From: Nemophila menziesii
Taxonomy: Eukaryota > Streptophyta > Magnoliopsida > Boraginales > Hydrophyllaceae
Reading direction: 5' to 3'
NCBI GenBank assembly: GCA_029959085.1
Contig: JARWIR010000010.1
Coordinates: 36,758,731 to 36,822,730, forward strand
Length of the DNA: 64,000 nt
The translations under genes and the position numbers were made by a program. The notes beneath the pieces are model-generated. The model was not told the origin of the DNA and made no database searches. It was given only the letters and a program-made list of their open reading frames with translations. The number at the start of each line of letters is the position of its first letter. Position 1 is the first letter of the stretch. Shown here one piece after another: positions 33,893-43,975 of this stretch.

Positions 33893-36800
33893 ATGTCCGA
33901 AACAAAAAAACACAGAATCTTAATGGTATCAGATTTCTTTTACCCAAATTTCGGAGGTGTCGAAAATCACATATACTATTTATCACAATGCTTAATCGAA
34001 CTTGGACACAAGGTAAAAAATAAAAATAAAATCAAACAATTCATTTCATAACTTGTTTACTATTTCAGGTAGTAATAATGACACACGCGTATAAAAACCG
34101 ATCAGGTATAAGATACGTAACAAACGGATTAAAAGTCTATTACGTCCCTATAAAGCCCTTCTTAATGCAAAACACATTACCAACATTTTACGGAACATTT
34201 TCAATCGTACGATCAATATTAATCCGTGAAAAGATCTCATTAATCCATGGTCATCAAGCATTTTCAACATTATGTCACGAAGCTATAATGCATGCACGAA
34301 CAATGGGTTATAAAGTAATATTTACAGATCATTCATTATATGGATTTGCTGATACAGGAAGTATACATATGAATAAAGTATTAATGTTTACTTTAGCTGA
34401 TGTAACACAAGCTATATGTGTTTCACATACTAGTAAAGAAAATACTGTTTTACGGTCAGGTTTACCCCCGGATAAAGTTTATGTTATACCTAATGCTGTT
34501 GATACAGCTATGTTTACTCCGGGCCCACAAAGATTCGTTAATAATAATAAAGTTAATGAGATTATTATTGTTGTGATTAGTCGATTAGTTTATCGAAAAG
34601 GTGCTGATTTGTTAGTTGAAGTTATACCTCAAGTTTGTTTAATGCATCCAAATGTAAGTATTTTTTTTTGAATAAATTTGCGTTTAGGTCCTTAAAGTTT
34701 GGGTTATTTTGGAAAAGGTACGGTTTATAATAGGTGGAGATGGACCGAAAAGAGTGAGGATTGAAGAGATGAGAGAGAAACATTCGTTACAGGATCGAGT
34801 TGAAATGTTAGGGGCGGTCCCACATAATAAAGTACGATCTGTTTTAGTAACTGGTCATATATTCTTGAACAGGTAATTAATAAATTAAAAAAAAAAATTA
34901 ATTTTCTTTATTTTTCTGATTTTGCAAAAAAAAAGAAAAAGAAATTGTTTCGTTATGCACTCCTCTTCATTTTCAGAATATTTACTTGGCCCCCAAAAGT
35001 TTTAAAGTTTATGTTATTAGGCTTTGATTTATTTGCTTTTTTTCTGTAATGAAATATAGGTTACTTTGAATAATACAAGGACTTATAGTGTAACTAATAC
35101 AGAAAAATATAATATCAAGGCAATTTTTGTGTAATAAAAGGACATATAGTGCAATTTTTGCATTACATGGACTTATAGTGAAATTTACGGATACTATAGA
35201 GACTTATGGTGTAATTTTGCATAATATAGGGACATATAGTGTAATTATTTTTGCATAATACACGGACTTATGATGCATTTTTCCAGAATATGGGGACTTA
35301 TATTGCAAGTTTTACATAATACAGGTACCTGTAGTGCAATTTATGCATATTACATGGACATATAGTGCAATTTTTGGACAATATAGGGACTTATAGTGCA
35401 ATTTTTTGCTTGCATAATATAGGGGCTTATAATCCAATGTTTGCATAATACAGTGGCTTATAATGTATTTTATGCATAATACAGGGACTTATAATGTAAT
35501 TTTTACACAATACAGGGACTTATAGTGCAATTTATGCATAATACACGGACCTATAATGCAGTTTTTGGATATTATAGGGACATATAGTGCAGTTTTTTGC
35601 TTGCATAGTAAAGACACATATATTGCAATTCATTAAATACTATTGGGACTATAGTGCAATTGTTGGATAATATAGGGCCTATAGTGCAGTTCTTGCATAA
35701 TACAAGGACTTTGCGATTTTCGTATAATCTAGAAACTTATATTGCAAATTTTTTTTTGCATAGTAGGACTATAGTGCAATTTTATACATAATATATGAAC
35801 CTATAATGCAATTTCTTATAGTGTAACTAATTCAAGAAAAAATTAATATCAAGGCAATTTTTGCATAATATAGGTTCCTATAGTACATTTTTTGCATTAC
35901 AGGGATTTATAGTGCAATTTTTTAAATTCTACAGGGACCTAAAGTGCAATTTTTTTGGATAATATAGGGCCTATAGTGCAGTTTTGTAATGCATTTTTAC
36001 ACAATACAGGGACTTATAGTGCAATTTATGCATAGTATAGGGATACATAGTGCAGTTTTTTGCTTGCATAATACAGGGACATATAGTGCAATCTTTGCAT
36101 AATAAATGGACCTATGTTGCAATTTTTTAAAATAGTACAGAGACCATAGTGCAATTTTTACATAATACAGGGACCTATAATGCAATTAACTAAAATTTAT
36201 TTGACAGTTCTTTAACAGAAGCATTTTGCATAGCAATTTTGGAAGCAGCAAGTTGTGGTTTATTAACAGTCAGTACACGAGTTGGAGGTGTACCAGAGGC
36301 ATGTCTAAAAACAATCTTTTCATTAAAATACAAGGACTTAACATGCAATTAATATATAATTCTATTTTTTTTAAATAGGTTTTACCTGATGATATGGTAG
36401 TATTAGCTAAACCTGATCCAAGTGAAATGGTACAAGCTATTACTAAAGCTATAAATATGCTTCCTTTTATTGATCCACAAGATATGCATTTTCGTGTAAG
36501 TAAATAAATATTAATTTATTAATTTATTATTTTTATTTTTTTATTTATTGAGTTTTTTTTATTTTTTTATTAGATGAAGAAACTTTATAGTTGGCCTGAT
36601 GTAGCGAAAAGGACGGAAATTGTGTATCATCGTGCTTTAATGTGTCCGAATCAGAGTTTATTGGAAAGGTTATCGAGGTATTGTATGTTTTTTCTTATAA
36701 TATAGGGACTTGTAGTGCAATTAACTTGAAAAGAATTAAGTTTGGGATGTGTAGTTGTTTTTTGCATAATCTAGGGATTTATGGTGCAATTTTTGCGTAA

Positions 36801-37937
36801 TATAGGGAGTTGCAGTGTGGTTAACTTTAGAAAATAGTGTAGGGACTTATAGTGCAATTTTTGTATCATATAGGGACTTGTAGTTCAGTTAACTCAATAG
36901 GGAACTGTAGTGCAACTTTTTCGTAACATAGGGAACTGTAGTGCATTTTTTGCAAGAGATAGGGACTTGTAGTGCAATTAACTCAATAAAATAGCATAGG
37001 GACCTGTAGTGCAATTTTTGTATCATATAGAGACTTGTAGTGCAATTTTTTGCATAACATAGGGACTTGTAGTGCAATTAACTCAATAGGGAACTGTAGT
37101 GTACATCGGACCTATAGTTTTTTTTTTCATAATGTAGCGACCTGTAGTGCAATTAACCCAATAGGGATCTGTAGTGCAATTTTTGCATAACATTGGGACC
37201 TATAGTGCATTTTGTTTTCATAATGCACCTGTATTGCAATTTTTGCATAACTTTAGGACCTGTAGTGCAATTAACTCAAAAAAAATAGCATAGGGACCTA
37301 TAGTGCATTTTTTTAAAACACAGGGACTTGTAGTGCATTAATTCAAAAAAAAAAGTATAGGGACCTAAGTGCATTTTTTCATCAGAAAAACAGAAGTGGG
37401 AATTATAGTGCAATTTTTGCATAACATAGGGACCTGTAGTGCAATTTTTGCATAATACCGGGACTTGTAATGCAATTTTTACACAATACAGGGACTTATA
37501 ATGCAATTTTTGCATAATATAGGGACTTGTAGTACAATTCTTTTATAACATAAGGGACCTATAGTGCAATTTTTTGCAATACAAAACTATAATCCTATAT
37601 TTTATTTAATGAGTTAAAATTAATTTATTATTATTATCAATATTATTAATATTATTATTATAGGTATCTGACATGTGGTGCTTGGGCTGGAAAACTCTTC
37701 TGTTTAGTTATGATACTTGATTACTTGTTATGGCGTCTCTTACAATTATGGCAGGTATATATAATTATCTCAATTTAATATTTTTATTTTATAAATTATT
37801 ATTAATTTTTTTTAATTAATTGTGATTTCTTTTTATTTTATTAGCCTGACAAAGATATTGAAGTGGTGCCTGATTTTGAATTAACGTGTCAAAATAACGG
37901 AGAGAGATCAAGGAATTTGAACGAGGAAATGTTGTGA
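33893..37937 (+). CDS. PIGA: Phosphatidylinositol N-acetylglucosaminyltransferase subunit A (PIG-A/GPI3)
   Basis: Catalytic GT4-family subunit of GPI-GlcNAc transferase, which moves GlcNAc from UDP-GlcNAc to phosphatidylinositol on the cytosolic face of the ER. The coding exons are 33893-34012, 34069-34653, 34718-34872, 36208-36298, 36379-36495, 36574-36677, 37664-37754 and 37845-37937. Joined phases are consistent and give about 451 aa, normal for the family. Visible motifs are GGVENHIY near the N terminus, the GGDGPKR sugar-nucleotide loop (about 241-247), and the GT4 EX7E motif (Glu 291 and Glu 299). A hydrophobic C-terminal anchor lies about 402-418. The intron after exon 4 appears to use a GC donor (GAG|GCATGT). 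Introns 3 and 6 are filled with minisatellite. No defect is seen. Confidence 0.93.
35050..36190 (+). repeat. Minisatellite array in PIG-A intron 3
   Basis: Tens of degenerate copies of a unit of about 31 bases, core GGGACTTATAGTGCAATTTT then TGCATAATATA. They fill most of a 1335-bp intron. Variants swap CTTATA/CCTATA and TATA/CAGG. The last copy runs into GCAATTAACT shortly before the splice acceptor at 36207. Several small ORFs on - are artefacts of the repeat. Confidence 0.92.
36690..37590 (+). repeat. Minisatellite array in PIG-A intron 6
   Basis: Same unit family and same orientation as intron 3, here more often with TTGTAGTGCAATTAACTCAATA endings and CATAGGGACC cores. It fills most of the 986-bp intron 36678-37663. 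A single related unit lies in intron 4 (about 36325-36350). Confidence 0.92.
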
Positions 37938-38776
37938 TATATTATTATGGCTTATATTTGTCCTTTTTTAGATGAATCTTTGAATATTATATATTTTGTT
38001 TGTGTATATTTTATGGCAGATTTGAATTTTGATTTATAGGCAAAAGAGAAAAGTGTGAATTGCTATATATTATTGGGGTAAAACATTTTAAAATCCATTT
38101 ATTTTTTAGATAACGTTATCTACTATATTTATACCATCCTTTCTCTCAATATAATTGGAAATGAAACAAATTAGTTTAAGAAAATAAATGAATTAATATT
38201 TTATTTCTAATCATATCACGTCATATAAGGAGATGGTATGAAAAAAAATGTTCTATAACATTATTCATATAAGATAGTGGTGGGTATATACTCATCTTTG
38301 GTCAATTTTTTAGGAATTCATAGTGCATTTAACTCCTAACACATGTATTTAACAAACCATATTACGGAAGTAGAAATTTAGTAGCTAATAAATTAGGCAA
38401 GCATAAATTTAGTGGTACATGCTTAACATATGATTAAACCTGTGTCCAACCTAACTAATTAGACTACATGAACTTGATGTGTACTCTAATGGTTAGCTAA
38501 TTTGTAACCGATTTTTTTCAATTATTTATAAAACATTATTAGAAAAAGAAAAGTAAACCCAACACTCACTACTAGTTTATATACTTCAATTATTATTTAG
38601 TAATTATTTTTATTCTTTAATCCATCATTTTTCAATTTTTCCAGAATATTAAAAACACTTTCTTCCGACTATATAGATGTTATTCTGTGAGAGCCATTTA
38701 TTGGTCAATAATAACCTACAAATTAATACAAAAATAGAGAAACTCTTTATTCTTGTCTTATGCATAATCATCTTGA
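37938..38776. other. Convergent intergenic region
   Basis: AT-rich 3' flanks of the two host genes, which end tail to tail. A partial minisatellite-like unit lies near 38315-38337 (TAGGAATTCATAGTGCATTTAACTCC is split over two line positions). No gene is seen. Confidence 0.5.
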
Positions 38777-40571
38777 TCAATCATATTCATCGTGTGATTC
38801 CCAAGACTCTCCTTCATTGCTCAATGATTGCTTCTTTTTTGTCTCCAATATAGGCATTTCTGGTTACATAGTATTATTATATATAGAGAGATAAAACAAA
38901 CTAAAATCAGAAAAATAAAATAAAACAATATAGAGAAACGAAAAGACTACATTACCCCCTTCCGGATATATTGAGTTGTAGTGAACCTCAGCCCAAAAGC
39001 TCAAAAATATAACTATAAACACAAAAATAAATCATTAAAATCAATTGGTTAAACGCGTCATTAGAGTAAAATTGAATAATTAATTTAAAAGGGTATTTTC
39101 GTCTTAAAAGGTAATAGTACCTCTTTCAGATTTTTGAGAATTGGGAAGTATCTCAATATAACAAGTATCCTTAAACGATGTTATGACAAATATTTTTACA
39201 CCATACTGCAATTAATTAGTACAAAAAAAAAAAAAATTCATTACATAAAATCAAAACACGAGAACGGAATTACGAATTTAACCCCTTACCGAATCTGCAG
39301 CCGCTTGTAAAGTTACATGATCACCCCACGCACCACTCCTATTTTCATCAAAATATAAGTCAAGGGTATTATAGTAATTTAATAAACCGAGAATTAATTA
39401 TTTAAACACAAAGAATAGAATAGAAAATATACTTAGACATCTTCTTTAAATAGTCATTGTAAGCCATTGGCACATATCCCTCGTAATTATCTGGGCAAGA
39501 TTTTAACTGATACTCCAAAAATGTTAGATAATAGTTAAATCTTAGTTAATTGCAATATAGGTCCTTATAGTATGCAAAAATTGCACGATAGGTCCCTATA
39601 TAATGCAAAAAATTCGCAAAACTTCACCTGATTTACGACTTGTTGTCGAACAAATTTGTGATGCTCGGGAGTGCGGTAAAATTGATCTGACAAGGCACGA
39701 AACTAAAAAACGAAACATTAGAAAAAATTGCACTATAGGTCCCTAATCTATTAAAGTATTCTAATTTCAATAACTTGCAACAAAAAAAAAAAAAAAAACT
39801 AACCTGACAATTACCATCACCTTGAACCTTACGCTCAACCAGCTCGTACACTCGTAATCTATACATGGAAGTATTTTTCTCTAAATTAATTGCACTATAA
39901 GTCCCTAGACTAAGCAAAAATTACACTATAGGTCCTTATACATTCAAGTATTTTTACCTTTGAAGAAGCCTCTGATGATCTAAAGTTGCATCATCAATAG
40001 AAGGTATTTCACCGTTAATTCTCGGAACATGCTATAAATTCAAGAAATATACTAATTATAAACACAAATACTCGATTTTAATCGGTAAATAAATATTTAC
40101 CGGTATAGGGACCATTTGGTTAAATCTTTTCTCCACTTCATCATTTAAAGAAAATTCATCTGTTAATTCAAGTGAATATAACCATTCTTCTCCAAAATAC
40201 TTTCCTTCAGGGCTTGAACATGTAACATTTTGTCTATTATCATCTCCTAGTGTAAAACAGAGTAAGAGTTAATTTAGTCCCTAAAGTTTTAAAAAAGTTA
40301 CTAAAAAGTCCCTAAACATACCAAAGTTATAGTTTCCAACAGGTTGAGAATTCCAATCTTGTGAATAAAAAGATGGTTCGGAAATCGAAAGGTGTGATAA
40401 TTCTTCTTGAAGCAAGTTTGTATTAGCTTCATCTTCGTTACATTGTTCTGTTTCGTAACATTGATTATTATAATATTGTGGACTAAAATACCCACAATTT
40501 GAATATGGATCACCATCGAAAAGCTGTAGGCCCCACCGAATAATATCAGGATCTTGATCATATGTTGTCAT
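38777..40571 (-). CDS. OTU-domain cysteine deubiquitinase (OTU9/OTU10-like)
   Basis: Removes ubiquitin from substrates. The exons on - are 40571-40322, 40246-40101, 40031-39958, 39858-39804, 39702-39628, 39506-39433, 39338-39290, 39205-39121, 39012-38956 and 38859-38777. All junctions are GT-AG and the phases agree, giving about 315 aa. The N terminus contains DPDIIRWGLQL, typical of this plant clade. The OTU domain starts about residue 150 with the GDGNCQFRA motif (catalytic Cys 174, Asp 171) and ends with the FWAEVHYNSIYP motif (catalytic His 280, Asn 282). The C terminus is acidic. The Met of MTTYD is chosen as start because an upstream in-frame Met lies beyond a likely 5'UTR splice acceptor (40583-40584). 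Confidence 0.9.
39535..40320 (-). repeat. Short copies of the PIG-A minisatellite in deubiquitinase introns
   Basis: One to three units occur at 39540-39605, 39720-39750 and 39885-39955. A more divergent form is at 40270-40318. On + they read AATTGCACTATAGGTCCCTA, so on the sense strand of this gene they read GGGACCTATAGTGCAATT. This is the same sense orientation as in the arrays of the neighbouring PIG-A gene. Confidence 0.8.
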
Positions 40572-41023
40572 ATGTATAAAAACTGCACAAAATTGAAACA
40601 CTAGAATAGTAAAAAGTTGAAAAAGTCGAAAAAGTTGGAACTTTTTGATTTGAGAATAATCAAGATTGGATTTTTCTGACTAGAGTTTGATCTATTTCAG
40701 TAATTATTGAAAATTATTATTAAATACTTCGATTATTAATGATGTCTGGTAAGGAAATTCATGAACTTCTGATACTAACATTAATTTCTTGACCAACTCA
40801 TACATGAAATTGTACTAAATAATAAATACATAAATCAATCAAAATGGTGATATATAAAATCCATGATTACATTTAATGAGATTTCACATTCTTCAATAAC
40901 ATACATTTACATGAATTGAATTCATAAACATAATATGGAATAATTTCAATGTATAAAAGAAAGAATCACATTGTAATGAAATGAAGAAGTTAGATTAATA
41001 GATATGATGGATGAATAACTGAC

Positions 41024-41190
41024 CTTGTAAAATGTGATAAATGGATTGATAAGAGAAGTACTGTGTGTAGAAAAATGTGTGTGAGTGTGTGAAGCTAATG
41101 AAGAGGAAGTGGACACTCGAAATGGAATCACTCTCTGATCGCACTTTTGTTGTCCAGTGTGTGAGTGAGTGAGTATTTTGTCTGTTCAGA
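41024..41190 (-). other. Predicted 5'UTR exon of the deubiquitinase gene
   Basis: On -, a C/A-rich leader with CACACTCACACA repeats ends at a donor TACAAG|GTCAGT (41024/41023). The acceptor TTTTGTGCAG is 12 bases before the start codon. The 5' limit is approximate. The start of the copia insertion is about 300 bases upstream of the donor. Confidence 0.5.
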
Positions 41191-41322
41191 CTTTCTACAA
41201 CTGTTAACTTACTTAAAGTGGTCCCCTCTTTTTTCTACTTTGTTTTTTTAGTCCTAAAAAGCCCCGAAATAAAAGGTCGACTACAATAATATAATAAAAG
41301 AATATATACATATATATATATA

Positions 41323-41499
41323 TGTTATAACCCAATTAGTGGATAAGTCAATCCAAGCCCATGGACTTGTAGTCAAGCCCATGAAGACTAGGGTTAGGGT
41401 TACTTAGTCTCTATATATAGGACTCTAATGTTATGTAATCGTACGCTCTTTTCATATCACTAATATACTATTCTTTCTTTCTCTCTACTATTTACAACA
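41323..41499 (+). repeat. Copia 5' LTR
   Basis: TGTTATAACC to TTTACAACA, with TATATATA at 41412-41419. Followed by CGTTATCAGCACGA (41500-41513), the primer-site position. This sequence is seen after many plant copia LTRs, but I cannot assign the tRNA. Confidence 0.9.
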
Positions 41500-41513
41500 C
41501 GTTATCAGCACGA

Positions 41514-42746
41514 TCGATTCTACCCTCCAATTACTAGGTATTTTTTTTCTTAATCTCTTTCAATCAATTGTATAATTTTTTTTCTCAAATCATTAGTAAA
41601 TGGTGTTTCCATGATCTCTGTATAATTACTTCACATGTCAAACTTTACACCACTGTGAAGCGTAAAAAAAAAAAATGAAAGCAATGATGTTTCATCGCTG
41701 TGAAACAGAAAAAAAAAAAAATGAAAACAATATTTCATTGTGAAACAGAGAAAGATAAACAAAAATATGTTTCACTGCTGTGAATTTCACGTGATTTTTT
41801 TTGTACGTGATATATATTAATTATTTATTGTTGTTCAAAATAAATACTATTCATTTCAGAAAGAAAAAGCAAAAAGCACAGAAAGAAAATAAAAGAACAA
41901 CAACGTGTGTTGTTCATGTGAACATTAATACATATCACTTTAGTAAAGTGATATGGAGAATGTATTCTCCTCAAAAAAGAAAAAGAAAAAAAAATATATA
42001 TATATTTGTTTTATATCAATTATAAATGACAGATCTGTTGGTTTATATGAAATAATATTATGTCACTACTGTGCTGCTGTGAAGTGAAATGAAAAGAAAA
42101 AGAGATTCCTTTTTTTTTTTACCAATTGTCATCACAATTGGACAATTATATCTTCTACAGTAATTAAAAAAAAAAAAGAAAAAAGAAAAAAAAGAAAAAA
42201 AAGAAAGATAGTCAGTATTTATTTTGGACAGTAGCTACTGTCATCAAGCAAAGACTAGACTGCCCATTTGAAAAACAAAGGCAAAGGCTGCGTGTGAATA
42301 AAAATAAAAAATAAAAAAAAAAAGTTTACCACTACATCTTTCTAAATGGTAGTTCTCGGTAACAGACATAAAGTCCTCCTTTTGTACAAAATAAATATTT
42401 CCGAGGTCTCTGAGAAATAATAACGAATGGCAGCAAGCAAGTTAGACCACTTTAATTTTTTTTTTTGGTTTCTTATTTAGATATTTTTTTTATTTACTAT
42501 AATTCTTTATCTCCTGAAAAAATAAATATTAGTCTAAATGGATTTAATATTTACACTATATGTGTATATCCTCTAATATAAAACAACATATGAGCTGGAA
42601 CAAATACACAAGTTATATAGCAAAATACCAATTTCCTGCATATCAATGAAAAAAAAAAAATTCTCTATGGGGTTATAATATGTGATGATCTTTACTCTTG
42701 GTATTTCATTGACACATACTAATAAATTATTTTATTACATGATAGG
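41514..42746 (+). other. Long 5' leader of the copia element
   Basis: About 1.2 kb without a credible gene. At 41640-41795 a unit of about 45 bases is repeated three to four times, each with a TTTCAYYGCTGTGAAA-like inverted repeat followed by an A tract. Further A-rich tracts lie at 42110-42200 and 42300-42325. It may contain packaging signals, but this is not shown. Confidence 0.5.
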
Positions 42747-43778
42747 ATGTCAAATCTCACAAAACTCGAATTTGTTGCTCTCGACCTTTCGGGAGACAAC
42801 TACTTATCATGGTACTTGGATGCTGAGATTCACTTGGATGCTAAGAATCTTGGAGATACCATTAAGGAAGGAAATACAGCCACGGTTCAAGATCGCGCTA
42901 AGGCAATGATCTTCATTCGCCACCATCTTCACGAAGGTTTGAAAACAGAGTACCTAACTGTAAAAGACCCACGTGAGCTTTGGCAAAACTTGAAAGACCG
43001 ATTTGACCACCACAAAACAGTGATACTTCCTAAAGCTCGTTATAACTGGTCTCACCTCCGATTGCAGGATTTTAAATCTGTAAGTGAGTATAATTCTGCA
43101 GTATTCAAAATTAGTTCTCAATTGAATTTATGTGGACATAAGATTTCTGATGAAGAAATGCTAGAGAAAACATTCTCTACCTTTCACGCCTCGAATATGC
43201 TTTTACAGCAACAATACCGAGAGCGAGGTTTCAAAAAATACCACGAACTAATTTCATGCCTTCTTGTGGCGGAACAAAATAACGAGCTTTTGATGAAAAA
43301 TCATCAATCACGACCCACTGGTTCAGAAGTATATCCTGAAGTGAATGCCATGTCAGCTCATAACTATGGTCGTAATCGTGGCCGTGGCTATGCACGTGGA
43401 CGTGGAAATAATCGTGGACGTGGTCGTGGTCGTGGTCAGAATAACTCTTGGTTCAATGGTGGATATCAAAATTTCAAAGTCAAAAAGCCAGAATTCCAAG
43501 GAAAAAGAAACCTTTACAAAGGCCCCGTCAAAAATTCAAGTCAAGGTTGTACCAAATGTGGGATGTATAATCACCCAACTAATGAATGTTATACGGCTGA
43601 TCACTTTGTTAATCTTTATCAAGCCTCACTAAGAAAAGAAAATGCAGAAACAAACAATGTTGAACATGCCAATTCACCTCCACTAGACATCACAGGCATT
43701 GATTGCTCAGATTTTTTTGAGGATCCAAGTGGCGACATCTCCCACTTGATTGGTGATGGAACTGTTCATCGTGATTGA
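42747..43778 (+). CDS. Copia Gag, separate ORF, 343 aa
   Basis: Capsid and nucleocapsid precursor. An N-terminal UBN2-type gag region (about 10-180) has the usual W-x-L...LHEGLK...LW-x-L-K pattern. An Arg-Gly-rich box follows (about 205-232), then a CCHC knuckle (C268, C271, H276, C281), then an acidic tail. It ends with TGA at 43776-43778, and pol starts 197 bases later in another frame. Two GT dinucleotides at 43753 and 43771 are in the phase that would allow a spliced in-frame join to pol. Confidence 0.9.
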   Translation: MSNLTKLEFVALDLSGDNYLSWYLDAEIHLDAKNLGDTIKEGNTATVQDRAKAMIFIRHHLHEGLKTEYLTVKDPRELWQNLKDRFDHHKTVILPKARYNWSHLRLQDFKSVSEYNSAVFKISSQLNLCGHKISDEEMLEKTFSTFHASNMLLQQQYRERGFKKYHELISCLLVAEQNNELLMKNHQSRPTGSEVYPEVNAMSAHNYGRNRGRGYARGRGNNRGRGRGRGQNNSWFNGGYQNFKVKKPEFQGKRNLYKGPVKNSSQGCTKCGMYNHPTNECYTADHFVNLYQASLRKENAETNNVEHANSPPLDITGIDCSDFFEDPSGDISHLIGDGTVHRD

Positions 43779-43975
43779 TGGTTTTATTAGTTGCTTTTAT
43801 TTTATTTGTTTTCATTTAAATTCCTTGTAATTTGAACTTTGGACTATTGTTGGTTTGATTGTTTATTTTATTTCATTGAACTTTAATTTAGTTTATTTTA
43901 CTTATTTAAAAGTTATTTATTTAAATATTGGCTTATTGATATATTTTTTTTATTCTTTTTCTTTTGTAAAAAGAT
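43779..43975 (+). other. T-rich gag-pol spacer, possible intron
   Basis: A very T/A-rich stretch with no ORF, ending in a pyrimidine tract and TTTTGTAAAAAG at 43973, directly before the pol start codon. Removing 43753-43973 or 43771-43973 would restore an open gag-pol frame. The donors (TTG|GTGATG, ATC|GTGATT) are not strong. This is an inference from composition and phase only. Confidence 0.45.

Noticed and set aside
35997..37515. ORFs on - repeating LHY-SL-Y-type peptides
   Set aside because: Products of translating the minisatellite; their unit length follows the DNA repeat.
35050..37590. CRISPR-like array
   Set aside because: Units are contiguous and degenerate with no unique spacers, and they sit in introns of a plant gene.
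40572..40601. Upstream in-frame Met as start of the deubiquitinase
   Set aside because: A likely splice acceptor at 40583-40584 separates it from the coding exon, and the family normally starts just before the DPD-x-x-RWGL motif.
41500..41513. Initiator tRNA-Met primer site for the second copia
   Set aside because: The sequence contains TTATCAG but not the full TGGTATCAG, so the tRNA was left unassigned.
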